A stretch of DNA of 64,000 nucleotides from Weeksella virosa DSM 16922 (GCF_000189415.1 NC_015144.1:1-64000), one strand, 5' to 3'. Positions 8,091 through 17,949 are shown, counted from the stretch's first letter. Numbers and translations are program-made. The notes: generated by a model from the sequence alone, not told the origin.

Positions 8091-9625
8091 TGAAATCATT
8101 CAATTTCAAAATCGTTTTCTACCTTAGTGGAATTCTTCTTTTACTCAACACCTTCTTTATGCTACTTTGCTCGGTATTGAGTTTAATTTGGAAAGATGAC
8201 CTTTCGTTCAGTTTTCTAATTTCTGGCCTAATAACAGGGAGCATTGGCGGTTTCATGTATATTTCTGGTAAAAAAGCATCGCGCACCGTTCGCAAAAGAG
8301 AAGGATATTTGGTCGTCTCTTTTGGTTGGGTGATTTTGATTCTTACTGGAGTGTTACCTTATTATTTTTCTGAATCTTACCTCCCACTTTCTGTTTATTA
8401 TTCCAACGATATAACTACCATTAACCTTTTCTACGAAACTGTCTCTGGTTACACAGCAACCGGCACAACGATTTTTCAGAATATAGACTATCTACCCAAA
8501 ACAATTCTATTCTGGAGAAGTCTTACACATTGGATCGGTGGGATGGGAATTATCGTTTTGACTATTGCCATCATGCCTTTTTTAGGTATTGGCGGAATGC
8601 AACTGTTCTCAGCCGAGTATACCGGAAACGTCTCGCCCGACAAAATACACCCAAGAATCGCTGATACTGCCAAAAACCTTTGGCTTATCTACATCGTACT
8701 CACCTTTGCAGAAACTATTTTGCTCTATTTTGCCGGAATGAATTTTTTTGATGCAATCAACCACTCATTTAGCACCATGTCTGCTGGTGGTTTTTCTACC
8801 AAAGACAATAGCATTGCATACTGGCGAAACAACGAATTGATACAATATATACTCACTTTTTTCATGGCTCTTTCGGGTACTAATTTCGTTATTCTTTACT
8901 TCTTATCTCGACTAAAATGGAAGAAAGCTTGGCAAAATGAAGAGTTTAAAAGTTACCTTGCAATCATCTTGATTATCTCAGCTATCATCTCTATAGTATA
9001 TTATTTTCATTATTACAAAGAAGATTCTTTTAATTTTGATAATTTAGAAAATGCATTTCGATTTTCTATTTTTCACACTACATCTATTTTATCAACCACC
9101 GGTTTTATTTTTACCGATTATACAACCATTACACCTTTGGTTACTTTACTCTTGTTTTCTTTATTTTTTGTAGGAGGATCTGCAGGTTCTACGGCGGGTG
9201 GTATAAAAATAATTCGTCAGGTAATTCTACTTAAAAATAGTATTATAGAATACAAAAGAATTCTACACCCTAATGCGGTAATCCCTGTTCGCTATGGAGG
9301 TAAAGCAATTTCTCAGAAAATTGTCTATAATATTTTAGCGTTTTTTGTGATGTATATGTTTATTTGGGTTTCGAGTGCAATCCTTTTTTCATTAATCAAT
9401 GACGACCTAAGTAAAGATTACGAAAGTATTTTATCGAGCCTCACGGTTACAGCCTCTTCCTTAGGAAATGTCGGGCCAGGAATTGGTGTTTACGGGCCAA
9501 CTTCTAATATGAGTAATCTAACGAACGCTGCTAAACTGTTATGTAACGTATTGATGATTTTAGGACGTTTAGAGATTTTCACATTCGTCATTATCTTCAC
9601 GCCTTACTTTTGGAAATCAAATTAA
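8090..9625 (+). CDS. trkH: Trk potassium channel subunit TrkH
   Basis: Inner-membrane K+ uptake channel of 511 residues with about ten hydrophobic segments and the repeated pore motifs of the family: SGYTATGTTIF, STMSAGGFSTKD, TSILSTTGF and ASSLGNVGPGIG. These supply the selectivity-filter glycines. It works with TrkA encoded immediately upstream (one-base overlap). A 12-bp hairpin follows the stop codon. Confidence 0.95.
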   Translation: MKSFNFKIVFYLSGILLLLNTFFMLLCSVLSLIWKDDLSFSFLISGLITGSIGGFMYISGKKASRTVRKREGYLVVSFGWVILILTGVLPYYFSESYLPLSVYYSNDITTINLFYETVSGYTATGTTIFQNIDYLPKTILFWRSLTHWIGGMGIIVLTIAIMPFLGIGGMQLFSAEYTGNVSPDKIHPRIADTAKNLWLIYIVLTFAETILLYFAGMNFFDAINHSFSTMSAGGFSTKDNSIAYWRNNELIQYILTFFMALSGTNFVILYFLSRLKWKKAWQNEEFKSYLAIILIISAIISIVYYFHYYKEDSFNFDNLENAFRFSIFHTTSILSTTGFIFTDYTTITPLVTLLLFSLFFVGGSAGSTAGGIKIIRQVILLKNSIIEYKRILHPNAVIPVRYGGKAISQKIVYNILAFFVMYMFIWVSSAILFSLINDDLSKDYESILSSLTVTASSLGNVGPGIGVYGPTSNMSNLTNAAKLLCNVLMILGRLEIFTFVIIFTPYFWKSN

Positions 9626-9630
9626 AAAAA

Positions 9631-9657
9631 CTTCTATCTAATAAAATTAGATAGAAG
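9631..9657. terminator. Hairpin between trkH and msrA
   Basis: CTTCTATCTAAT at 9631-9642 pairs perfectly with 9646-9657 around an AAA loop. A run of seven A precedes it, so on the minus strand it is followed by a T tract and fits an intrinsic terminator for msrA. It may also stop trkH transcription. Confidence 0.75.
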
Positions 9658-9747
9658 TAACTTCAAATTAAGATTTAATTTGGTATATATATATTTAGTT
9701 GGTTACTTCTACAATACAAAACCTATACCAAAAACAAATTTTCTTGA

Positions 9748-10275
9748 TTATTTCAACAAATAATGATAGTTATCCAAGAATTTTTTCACTTTTGGGCTCA
9801 CGACAGCCATGCAATAAGGCTGTGTTGGATTATTTTCGAAGTAGCGCTGATGATATGCTTCGGCAGAATAAAATGTTTCTAGCGGCTCTATTTCGGTAAC
9901 AAAATTTACATTTTTTTCTTGTTCATAAAATTTCTTAGATTCTTCGGCCTGGTGTTTTTGTTCATCATTCAGATAATAAATCACCGAGCGGTACTGTGTG
10001 CCAATATCATTACCTTGCTTGTTGAGCTGCGTAGGATCATGAATTTGCCAAAAAACTTCTAATAAAGTTGCATAGGAAATAATCGATGGATCGAAAATAA
10101 CTTTTACAACTTCGGCATGCATGGTTTGCCCAGTACAAACCTCCTCGTAGGTAGGATTTTCGCTTAAGCCTCCTGCATAACCAGATATAGCCTCATCCAC
10201 CCCTTTTAAAAGATTGAAAATATGTTCTACACACCAAAAACATCCACCCCCAAAAATTGCTTCTTCTCTTGTCAT
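9748..10275 (-). CDS. msrA: Peptide-methionine (S)-S-oxide reductase
   Basis: Repairs oxidised methionine. The 175-residue MsrA has the active-site block FGGGCFWCVE with the catalytic Cys in GCFWC, followed by the family blocks SGYAGG, HAEVVKV and GTQYRSVIYY. There is no fused MsrB domain. ATG start. An Lrp/AsnC regulator lies 15 bases upstream in the same direction, so the two may form an operon. Confidence 0.96.
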   Translation of the reverse strand: MTREEAIFGGGCFWCVEHIFNLLKGVDEAISGYAGGLSENPTYEEVCTGQTMHAEVVKVIFDPSIISYATLLEVFWQIHDPTQLNKQGNDIGTQYRSVIYYLNDEQKHQAEESKKFYEQEKNVNFVTEIEPLETFYSAEAYHQRYFENNPTQPYCMAVVSPKVKKFLDNYHYLLK

Positions 10276-10290
10276 TGTCTATACATTTTT

Positions 10291-10749
10291 TCAGATATAA
10301 TATTCTAAAGTCTCTTTCAGTTCACTAATTACAAAAGTACTTTGTGTGCTCCCTATGCTTTGTATTTTTGTTAGGCGATTTATCATAAAATCACGATAAT
10401 CATCCATATTTTCAAAAGCCATTTTTATGATATAATCATAATCGCAACTCACGTGATAACAACTAAGAATCTCTTTCTGCTCTAAAATATCTTTTTCGAA
10501 TTGTTTGATACTTTCTTGAGAATGCTGCGCAAGTTTTATATGACTCAAAACCAACAATTCTTTGTTAATTTTTTTTCTATCGACTAATGCAACATATTTG
10601 TCAATAACTTTATTTTTTTCTAATTTTTTTATTCTTTCATGTATTGCCGTTGAAGATAAATTCAACTTATCGGATAGTTGCTTATAGGTAATTTTACTAT
10701 CCTGTTGCAAAAAAGTTAAAATTTTTGCATCAATTGTATCTAATTTCAT
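10291..10749 (-). CDS. Lrp/AsnC-family transcriptional regulator
   Basis: A 152-residue feast/famine regulator. The N-terminal winged helix-turn-helix (LDTIDAKILTFLQQDSKI...LSSTAIHERIKKLEKNKVI) is followed by a RAM ligand-binding and oligomerisation domain (about residues 65-150), including the CYHVSCDYDYIIK block. The ligand is probably an amino acid; the targets are unknown. It is divergent from metK and 15 bases upstream of msrA, so it may regulate sulfur-amino-acid genes around it. That is inference from position. Confidence 0.9.
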   Translation of the reverse strand: MKLDTIDAKILTFLQQDSKITYKQLSDKLNLSSTAIHERIKKLEKNKVIDKYVALVDRKKINKELLVLSHIKLAQHSQESIKQFEKDILEQKEILSCYHVSCDYDYIIKMAFENMDDYRDFMINRLTKIQSIGSTQSTFVISELKETLEYYI

Positions 10750-10904
10750 ACTAAAAATAGTTTAGTTAAACTATCAGAAATAAATTCTTTTTTTCTTTGA
10801 AGATAAAAGTACAGCATTTCATCCGAATAGTATTCATCTATCCAGAAAATTTAGGTACAAAAAACGAAAATCAAAAAAAGCTTTCCCAAAAAGGTAAAAA
10901 AACT

Positions 10905-10912
10905 TATATTTG
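10905..10912 (+). promoter_or_regulatory. Putative metK promoter -7 box
   Basis: TATATTTG matches TAnnTTTG. A TTTC at 10882-10885 sits 19 bases upstream, close to the TTTG -33 element. Transcription would start near 10916, just before the riboswitch. Confidence 0.6.
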
Positions 10913-10925
10913 TTGAAAATTTTAC

Positions 10926-10995
10926 AGGAGGAAGGATTTGTCTGATTGCAACCTCATTAAACAATTGCTAAACCAGAAATCCTTCTCCCTTTTTT
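10926..10995 (+). promoter_or_regulatory. SAM-II-type riboswitch upstream of metK
   Basis: An H-type pseudoknot fits the SAM-II (SAM_alpha) architecture. P1 is GAGG 10928-10931 with CCTC 10952-10955. P2 is AAGGATTT 10932-10939 with AAATCCTT 10977-10984, an exact 8-bp match extendable to 9. The conserved ATTGCA (10945-10950) closes loop 1, and TAAA (10958-10961) and GCTAAA (10967-10972) lie in loop 3 as in the crystallised SAM-II RNA. Six T follow at 10990-10995, so the P2 stem could also act as a terminator. It lies 25 bases before the metK start. Confidence 0.88.
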
Positions 10996-11020
10996 ATCCA
11001 ATAAAAAAAATATATAATTT

Positions 11021-12280
11021 ATGTCTTATTTATTTACTTCAGAGTCTGTTTCTGAAGGACATCCAGATAAAATTGCGGATCAAATTTCTGATGCTATTCT
11101 TGACAACTACCTCGCTTTGGATAAGCAAAGTAAGGTTGCTTGTGAAACTTTGGTAACCACAGGACAAGTGGTACTGGCCGGAGAAGTGAAAACAAAAGCC
11201 TTTATAGACTTACAAAAAATTACCCGACAAACCATCTCTAAAATTGGTTATACCAAAAGTGAGTATATGTTCGATGCAAACTCTTGTGGTATTCTCTCTG
11301 CGATCCATGAGCAATCTCCCGAAATTTCGCAAGGTGTAGAGCGCGATTCAGATGAAGAGCAAGGAGCTGGCGACCAAGGAATGATGTTTGGTTATGCCAC
11401 GAATGAAACCGAAAATTTTATGCCACTAGCATTAGATTTATCGCATAAATTATTAGAAGAGTTAGCCAATATTCGCAAGAATGAATCAGAATTATTACCG
11501 TATTTAAGGCCAGACTCAAAGGCACAAGTAACTATAGAATACGATGATAATAATAAGCCAATTCGCATAGATACTATCGTAATTTCTACACAACACGACG
11601 ACTTTGCGAACGAAAATGCAATGCAAGAAAAAATCAAGAGTGATATAATCAATATATTAATTCCACGCGTAAAAACTCAATTGCCTATTCATATTCGAGA
11701 TCTTTTCGATGATGATATAACCTACCACATCAATCCTACCGGAAAATTTGTAATCGGTGGTCCACATGGAGACACAGGGCTAACCGGCAGAAAAATCATC
11801 GTAGACACCTACGGTGGTAAAGGCGCACACGGTGGAGGAGCTTTTTCTGGAAAAGACCCATCGAAAGTAGACCGTTCTGCTGCTTATGCTGCCCGACACA
11901 TTGCCAAGAACATGGTTGCCGCAGGAGTTGCCGATGAGGTTTTGGTACAAGTTTCTTATGCTATTGGAGTTGCTGCTCCGGTTTCTCTCTTGGTCAATAC
12001 CAATGGAACTTCTAAAGTAAATTTAACGGATTCTGAGATTTCTAGAAAAATCCAAACGTTATTTGATATGCGCCCATTTGCTATCGAGCAACGCTTAAAA
12101 TTACGAAACCCAATATACGAAGAAACAGCAAGTTACGGCCACATGGGTAGAAGCCCGAGAATAGTTACTAAAACCTTTAAAAACACAAATAGTGAGGAAG
12201 ATTTAACGGTTGAAGTTGAACTTTTCACATGGGAAAAATTAGACTATGTAGAAAAAATCCAACAGGAATTCAATTTATAA
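11021..12280 (+). CDS. metK: S-adenosylmethionine synthetase
   Basis: Makes SAM from methionine and ATP. The 419-residue protein shows [20 protein letters not shown] at the N-terminus, the MAT block [12 protein letters not shown], and the ATP-binding loop [19 protein letters not shown]. It is full length with an ATG start. The SAM-II-type element in its leader indicates feedback control by the product. A small hairpin follows the gene. Confidence 0.98.
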   Translation: MSYLFTSESVSEGHPDKIADQISDAILDNYLALDKQSKVACETLVTTGQVVLAGEVKTKAFIDLQKITRQTISKIGYTKSEYMFDANSCGILSAIHEQSPEISQGVERDSDEEQGAGDQGMMFGYATNETENFMPLALDLSHKLLEELANIRKNESELLPYLRPDSKAQVTIEYDDNNKPIRIDTIVISTQHDDFANENAMQEKIKSDIINILIPRVKTQLPIHIRDLFDDDITYHINPTGKFVIGGPHGDTGLTGRKIIVDTYGGKGAHGGGAFSGKDPSKVDRSAAYAARHIAKNMVAAGVADEVLVQVSYAIGVAAPVSLLVNTNGTSKVNLTDSEISRKIQTLFDMRPFAIEQRLKLRNPIYEETASYGHMGRSPRIVTKTFKNTNSEEDLTVEVELFTWEKLDYVEKIQQEFNL

Positions 12281-12298
12281 TTAAAAAATTTCAAAAGT

Positions 12299-12322
12299 AA
12301 AACCGGCAAATACGTCGGTTTT
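12299..12322 (+). terminator. Terminator after metK
   Basis: AAAACCG at 12299-12305 pairs with CGGTTTT at 12316-12322 and is followed by GTTT. The short stem gives moderate support. Confidence 0.5.
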
Positions 12323-12358
12323 GTTTATATTAGCCGTTTGTCTTAAATATTGAAGTAC

Positions 12359-13102
12359 ATGAAATTACTCGAAGGAAAAGTAGCCATTGTTACTGGAGCA
12401 ACAAGAGGGATTGGAAAAAGCATCGCCCAAACTTTTATAGAACATGGTGCAACTGTGATTTTTACCTATGCTTCATCGGTAGAAAAAGCAAGCGCTCTAG
12501 AGAAAGAATTAAGAGAGTTAGGAACAATAAAAGGATATCAATCAGATGCAGCAGATTATGATGCCGCACAAGAGTTGGTTTCAGAAGTAATTAATGAATT
12601 CGGAAGAATAGACATCGTTGTAAATAATGCAGGAATTACGCGCGACAACCTTTTGATGAGAATGTCTTTAGAAGATTTTGACAAAGTGGTACAAGTCAAC
12701 CTCAATTCTGCATTTAACCTTACCAAAGCCGCTATTCGCCCTATGATGAAACAACGCAATGGTGTAATTCTCAACATGAGTTCTATCGTAGGGTTAAAAG
12801 GAAATGCCGGCCAGGCGAACTATGCAGCTTCTAAGGCTGGATTAATAGGTTTTTCTAAATCTGTTGCCCTCGAACTTGGTTCACGCAATATTCGTTGTAA
12901 TGTAATTGCACCAGGATTTATAGAAACTGAAATGACCGAAGTTCTGGACGAAAAAACCGTTGAAGAATGGAGAAACGGAATTCCTCTGAAAAGAGGTGGA
13001 AAGCCAGAAGATATTGCCAACGCTTGTCTTTTCTTAGCTTCTGATCTAGCAAATTACATTACAGGACAAGTAATCAGTGTAGATGGAGGCTTACACACCT
13101 AA
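12359..13102 (+). CDS. fabG: 3-oxoacyl-ACP reductase FabG
   Basis: NADPH-dependent reductase of fatty-acid elongation, 247 residues, of the short-chain dehydrogenase family. The cofactor motif TGATRGIGK is at about 13-21, NNAG near 87-90, and the catalytic Ser-Tyr-Lys set is in NMSSIVG and YAASKAG. I start at the ATG at 12359; an in-frame TTG at 12350 lies three codons upstream. The gene is monocistronic here, not in a fab cluster, but the sequence matches FabG better than a generic dehydrogenase. Confidence 0.93.
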   Translation: MKLLEGKVAIVTGATRGIGKSIAQTFIEHGATVIFTYASSVEKASALEKELRELGTIKGYQSDAADYDAAQELVSEVINEFGRIDIVVNNAGITRDNLLMRMSLEDFDKVVQVNLNSAFNLTKAAIRPMMKQRNGVILNMSSIVGLKGNAGQANYAASKAGLIGFSKSVALELGSRNIRCNVIAPGFIETEMTEVLDEKTVEEWRNGIPLKRGGKPEDIANACLFLASDLANYITGQVISVDGGLHT

Positions 13103-13187
13103 AAAAATAAAAGCAAAACGATACAAAGGTTTTGATTTGGTACATTTACCCTTTCAGAACCTTTTACTATTTTAATTTATCTCTATT

Positions 13188-14861
13188 TTGAAAAAAAAGT
13201 CAAACCTACTTAATGTACAACTTGTAGCTGAAACTTTTTTAGCCGCAAATATACAGCATATTGTGTTGTCTCCTGGTTCTAGAAATGGTGCACTGACCAT
13301 GCAATTTGCCAACGATGATCGTTTTATTACGCATTCGATTATCGATGAGAGATCAGCCGCTTTTGTTGCTTTAGGCATCGCACAAAAATTGAGACAACCA
13401 GTAGTAATTTGTTGCACTTCTGGCTCTGCAGCTGCAAATTATTATCCAGCAGTTACTGAAGCTTTTTACCAAAATATACCCCTGATAATCCTTACCGCTG
13501 ATCGCCCAGAACATTTGGTTGATAATTTTGATGGACAAACGATTAGACAAAAGAATCTATATCAATCTCATAGCTATTACAGTACCCAGTTGAGTGAAAA
13601 AGACGATACCGAAACCCTGACCGAAAACATGCTAAAGGTGAAAGATGCTCTTACAAAATCTAAACAATGTATGGGACCTGTACACATCAACATGCCTTTT
13701 TCAGAACCATTTTACGGTTCTACAGTCGAGCAACTGATCACTATCGAAACTTTATTAATCCCTGAAAAAGAATTTCCAGAAATAGATATATTTGCCTTAT
13801 CTAGAAAATGGAATATAGCACAAAAAAAATTGGTTTTGGTCGGATTACATCCTACCGACAAACATTTCAACCAATTGATAAATTATTTGGCAAACGACCC
13901 TTCTGTTGTTGTATTAATAGAGGTAACATCTAATATTCATAACAATTTATTTATCAATAAAATAGACCAAATTATCTACAACTTAAGTTCAGATGAATTA
14001 GAAAATTTAAAACCTGAAATTTTATTAACAATCGGTCAAAATGTTGTCTCCAAAAAAATAAAAAATTTTATTCGAAATCATCCACCAAAAGAACATTGGC
14101 ATTTGGATGAATTTTGGCAACCAGATACTTTTCAGGTTTTAAATGAAAAAATTCTTTTTAATAAAAATCAGTTTCTAGAAGACTTCCTTCCGTACATAAA
14201 TCCAAAAGGAAGTAATTATTATCATCTTTGGGATAGAATAAGAAAAGAAAAAGAATCTAAACATGAAACATACATAGAAAAAGCTCCATATAGTGATTTA
14301 AAGATTTTCGATAAAATAATCAAAACCTTTCCGAACAATAGCAATGTTCATTATGGTAATTCTTCTGTTATCCGTTATGCATTGTTGTTCGACAATCCTA
14401 AGTCTTGCTCCTATTTTTGCAATCGAGGAACTAGTGGAATCGATGGCTCTACCTCAACAGCGGTAGGTTGTGCTACAGTAAGCAAAGACTTAACAATTCT
14501 AGTCACAGGTGATATTAGTTTTCTATATGATTCTAATGCGTTATGGAATAAAAATCTGCCTAAAAATCTAAGGATCATTTTAATCAACAATGGAGGAGGA
14601 AATATATTCCGTTTCATTCCTGGACCAAATGAGACCGATGTTGTAGAAGAATTTTTCGAAACGAAACACCATCTAAAAACCTACGGGTTAGCCGAAACCT
14701 TTGGTTTAGATTACTGGCAATTAGACAATGAAAATGAAATAGATAACATTTTAGATATTTTTTATAATCAAGACACAGGACGAGCTAAAATTTTGGAGAT
14801 TGATACAATGCGTATTAAAAATGCAACTATCCTAAAAGACTATTTTTCTTATTTAGCGTAA
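13188..14861 (+). CDS. menD: 2-succinyl-5-enolpyruvyl-6-hydroxy-3-cyclohexene-1-carboxylate synthase
   Basis: Thiamine-diphosphate enzyme of menaquinone synthesis that joins isochorismate and 2-oxoglutarate. The 557-residue protein has SPGSRNGAL near residue 29, DERSAAFVALG with the TPP-activating glutamate, TSGSAAANYYPAV, and the cofactor-binding segment GDISFLYDSN followed by NNGGGNIFRF. The only suitable start is the TTG at 13188, because the next in-frame ATG lies beyond the conserved SPGSRN block. Menaquinone fits the respiratory physiology of flavobacteria. No other men gene is adjacent. Confidence 0.95.
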   Translation: MKKKSNLLNVQLVAETFLAANIQHIVLSPGSRNGALTMQFANDDRFITHSIIDERSAAFVALGIAQKLRQPVVICCTSGSAAANYYPAVTEAFYQNIPLIILTADRPEHLVDNFDGQTIRQKNLYQSHSYYSTQLSEKDDTETLTENMLKVKDALTKSKQCMGPVHINMPFSEPFYGSTVEQLITIETLLIPEKEFPEIDIFALSRKWNIAQKKLVLVGLHPTDKHFNQLINYLANDPSVVVLIEVTSNIHNNLFINKIDQIIYNLSSDELENLKPEILLTIGQNVVSKKIKNFIRNHPPKEHWHLDEFWQPDTFQVLNEKILFNKNQFLEDFLPYINPKGSNYYHLWDRIRKEKESKHETYIEKAPYSDLKIFDKIIKTFPNNSNVHYGNSSVIRYALLFDNPKSCSYFCNRGTSGIDGSTSTAVGCATVSKDLTILVTGDISFLYDSNALWNKNLPKNLRIILINNGGGNIFRFIPGPNETDVVEEFFETKHHLKTYGLAETFGLDYWQLDNENEIDNILDIFYNQDTGRAKILEIDTMRIKNATILKDYFSYLA

Positions 14862-14862
14862 A

Positions 14863-15888
14863 TCAAAATATCTTTAAATCTCCTGTTCGTATCCAATTGA
14901 TTTTTTTCAATATACAATAAATAATATACGCTAAAATTGCGGGTAAGATAAAATGTAATATCGAGATCTTTAAAAGGATTGAAGATGTAGAAAATTCGTT
15001 TTTCATTGCATTCCAAGTTCCTATCTGCCCTACTAAACCACAAGTGCCCATACCAGATTCTAAGGCTGTATTTTCCATCAGTAAGACGGTTGTAGCAATC
15101 GGACCCAAGATTGCAGCTGAAAGTGTGGGTGGAATCCATATGCGCCAATTTTTATAAATGTTTGGCATTTGCAACATACTTGTACCAAGACCTTGCGCCA
15201 AGAAACCCTGAATACCATTCTCTCTGAAACTTATCGTTGCAAAACCGATCATTTGTGCACAACAACCGGCAGTGGCTGCTCCTGCAGCTAAGCCGTCTAA
15301 TTCGAGCATCAAGCAAAGAGCGGCTGAGGATATAGGTAGCGTTAAGGTCATCCCTACTAAAACAGCAATAACGATTCCCATAAGAATAGGATTAGCATTG
15401 GTCGACTGTCCGATAATTTGTCCTAGCCAAAGCATAATTTGCTGAACACTTGGGCCTGCAAACTGGGCAATGAGTATACCAATCAATACTGTAACAATTG
15501 GTGTAATAACTATATCGATTCGTGTTTCTTTAGAAATTAACTTACCACATTCTACTGCAATTATCGAAGATAAAAATACGCCTAATGGACCACCTAACTG
15601 ATAGGCAGCAACACCGACAACTGCAGAAGAAAACAGAACTAGCTGAGGGGCGCGCAAACTATACGCAATTGCCAATGCAATTGCAGGACCTGTAGCTTGT
15701 TGAGCAAATGGCCAAACTACCGTAGACAAAAAATGGACATGGAATTCGTCGCCAAAAGTTTTCAGGATTGTACCTACCAACAAAGTAGCAAATAGACCAT
15801 AAGCCATTGCTCCCATTGCATCGACAAAATAACGCTTTGCAGAAAACTGTACATCTTTTTTAGCTAAAAATGTCGAAAGCGAATGCAT
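14863..15888 (-). CDS. PTS IIC-like membrane protein (PTS_EIIC_2 type)
   Basis: A 341-residue polytopic membrane protein with about nine or ten hydrophobic segments, resembling the stand-alone PTS_EIIC_2 family. Recognisable blocks are VDAMGAMAYGLFATLLVGTI near the start and SSAALCLMLELDGLAAGAATAGCCAQM in the middle. No IIA or IIB phosphotransfer domain or HPr/EI gene is present in the window, so sugar phosphotransfer is doubtful; the family is best described as a predicted transporter of unknown substrate. It converges with menD, with one base between the stop codons. Confidence 0.82.
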   Translation of the reverse strand: MHSLSTFLAKKDVQFSAKRYFVDAMGAMAYGLFATLLVGTILKTFGDEFHVHFLSTVVWPFAQQATGPAIALAIAYSLRAPQLVLFSSAVVGVAAYQLGGPLGVFLSSIIAVECGKLISKETRIDIVITPIVTVLIGILIAQFAGPSVQQIMLWLGQIIGQSTNANPILMGIVIAVLVGMTLTLPISSAALCLMLELDGLAAGAATAGCCAQMIGFATISFRENGIQGFLAQGLGTSMLQMPNIYKNWRIWIPPTLSAAILGPIATTVLLMENTALESGMGTCGLVGQIGTWNAMKNEFSTSSILLKISILHFILPAILAYIIYCILKKINWIRTGDLKIF

Positions 15889-15905
15889 GAAAAACGCTTA
15901 AATTT

Positions 15906-16562
15906 TTATTTTTTGGTAATTCGGATATCGACTCTACGATTTTGCGCTCTACACAAATCGGTATCATTCGCTTCACAAAGAAAATGTTGATCACCGTAAC
16001 CTTCTGTTGATATTCGGTTTGCAGATATCCCTTTATTTACCAATGCTTTGGCTACTTCATCAGCACGATTGGTAGAAATTTTTTTATTGATTGCTGCATC
16101 GCCAGTATTATCGGTATACCCTCCTATTTTTAGCGTTGCGGTAGGATATGCTTTTAGTATTTTAGCTATATTATCGATTTGGATTAAAGAATTATCTGTA
16201 ATTACAGACTTGTTGATGTCGAAATAAACTCGATCGAGCGTTATCCAATCCTTGGTTTTATCGATATTAACGCTAAATTTTTGATCATTTAGTTGATTGA
16301 TTAGTTTCTTTTCTGTCGAGAACTCTCCGATATTTAATGTATCATTATTAGGCAAAATAATATCTGAAATTTCTCCTACAGAATATATATAATTGTTGTT
16401 TTCATCTAATGTACCATTGTTATTTACAACAACAACTTCCTCAACAACATCACCAGATGTTTTGGCTACATGATTAGAGGTTGTTTCTGTATCACATTTA
16501 CAAGACAATAAATAAAAGGAAGTTAGGATAGTTAGACTTAAACTTAAAACTATTTTTTTCAT
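15906..16562 (-). CDS. OmpA-family lipoprotein
   Basis: A 218-residue lipoprotein. The signal peptide ends in LLSC, giving the lipidated Cys21. A low-complexity linker follows, then a C-terminal OmpA/Pal peptidoglycan-binding domain from about residue 108: VYFDINKSVI, LKIGGYTDNTGD with the diaminopimelate-binding Asp, and NRRVDI with the binding Arg. It should tether the outer membrane to peptidoglycan. Two cysteines near the C-terminus (FLCEANDTDLCRAQ) may form a disulfide. Confidence 0.92.
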   Translation of the reverse strand: MKKIVLSLSLTILTSFYLLSCKCDTETTSNHVAKTSGDVVEEVVVVNNNGTLDENNNYIYSVGEISDIILPNNDTLNIGEFSTEKKLINQLNDQKFSVNIDKTKDWITLDRVYFDINKSVITDNSLIQIDNIAKILKAYPTATLKIGGYTDNTGDAAINKKISTNRADEVAKALVNKGISANRISTEGYGDQHFLCEANDTDLCRAQNRRVDIRITKK

Positions 16563-16586
16563 AACAATATAGATTGTTTTTTTAGA

Positions 16587-17891
16587 TTATTCTACTAATT
16601 TACCAATTAAATCGAATTCATACGCATCAACTATCTCAACTTGTACGAAATCTCCTATAGACAAATAGACTTCTTCTGCATTGATCAATACTTCGTTGTC
16701 CACGTCCGGAGAATCATATTCTGTTCTCCCGACAAAATTATCACCTTCTTTTCGATCTATTAAAACGCGAAATTGTTTACCTATTTTTTCTTGATTCAAC
16801 TCGTAAGAGATTTGTGTTTGGATTTCCATTATCTCTTCTACACGTTGTTCTTTTACTTCTTGCGGAACATCATCTTCTAGCAGATATGCATGTGTATTTT
16901 CTTCGTGTGAATAAGTGAAGCATCCCAATCGATCGAATCGTTGTTCTTTCACCCACTCTTTCATCTCATTAAAATGCTCTTCGGTCTCACCAGGGTAACC
17001 TACAATAAGTGTTGTTCTAATAGCCATATCGGGAACATATTGTCGAAACTTATCGAGCAAAGCATTGGTTTTTTCTTTGGTGGTTCCGCGTCGCATCGAT
17101 TTCAGAATATCGGTAGAAATATGTTGCAAAGGTATGTCGAGATAATTACACACTTTTTTCTCTTTTTTAATCACTTCTAAAACATCCTCTGGAAAACCAG
17201 ACGGAAAAGCGTAGTGCAAACGAATCCATTCGACACCATCTACCTTTACCAATTCTTTAAGTAAATCTGCCAAAGCTCTTCTTTTATAGAGATCTAGGCC
17301 ATAATACGTAAGATCTTGGGCTATGAGAATTAATTCTTTGGTTCCTTTTTTTGCTAATTTTTTAGCTTCAATTACAAGTTCTTCTATCGGTTTTGAAATG
17401 TTTCCTCCACGCATAAGCGGGATAGCACAAAATGAACATGGTCGATCGCATCCTTCTGCAATCTTTAGATATGCGTAATGACGTGGTGTTGTTGTTAAAC
17501 GTTCACCCACTAACTCGTGCTTATAATCTGCTCCTAAAGCTTTTAGTAACAAAGGTAAATCGCGAGTACCAAAATACTGATCGACATTCGGAATTTCTGC
17601 CTCTAAATCTGGTTTATAACGCTCTGAAAGACATCCTGTAACAAACACTTTTTCTACTTCTCCTTGTTCTTTCAGATCGACATACTCTAGAATAGTGTTG
17701 ATACTTTCTTCTTTGGCGTTATCGATAAATCCACATGTATTGATTACTACAATATCTCCTACTCCTTCGTGCACAACTTCCTTTTTATTGGCTTGTAATT
17801 GCCCCATCAAAACTTCGGAGTCATATACATTTTTAGAGCATCCTAAAGTAACAATATTTATTTTCTTTTTCCCGACCGATTTCGTACGCAT
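16587..17891 (-). CDS. rimO: Ribosomal protein S12 methylthiotransferase RimO
   Basis: Radical-SAM enzyme that adds a methylthio group to an aspartate of S12. The 434-residue protein has the N-terminal UPF0004 domain (TLGCSKNVYDSE with the first cluster Cys, then TCGF and GCLSERY), the radical-SAM triad CDRPCSFC with Cys148, Cys152 and Cys155, and a C-terminal TRAM domain. The AEGCDRPCSFCAIP form is characteristic of RimO rather than MiaB. It lies 24 bases upstream of the OmpA-like gene in the same direction. Confidence 0.96.
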   Translation of the reverse strand: MRTKSVGKKKINIVTLGCSKNVYDSEVLMGQLQANKKEVVHEGVGDIVVINTCGFIDNAKEESINTILEYVDLKEQGEVEKVFVTGCLSERYKPDLEAEIPNVDQYFGTRDLPLLLKALGADYKHELVGERLTTTPRHYAYLKIAEGCDRPCSFCAIPLMRGGNISKPIEELVIEAKKLAKKGTKELILIAQDLTYYGLDLYKRRALADLLKELVKVDGVEWIRLHYAFPSGFPEDVLEVIKKEKKVCNYLDIPLQHISTDILKSMRRGTTKEKTNALLDKFRQYVPDMAIRTTLIVGYPGETEEHFNEMKEWVKEQRFDRLGCFTYSHEENTHAYLLEDDVPQEVKEQRVEEIMEIQTQISYELNQEKIGKQFRVLIDRKEGDNFVGRTEYDSPDVDNEVLINAEEVYLSIGDFVQVEIVDAYEFDLIGKLVE

Positions 17892-17949
17892 TGGATTGTA
17901 TTTTAAGAATGTGCAAAATTACATAAAATATACATGCAAATCGATAAAA

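Noticed and set aside
9699-9899. Small open frame antisense to the end of msrA
   Set aside because: It overlaps conserved msrA codons and the terminator region; no supporting features.
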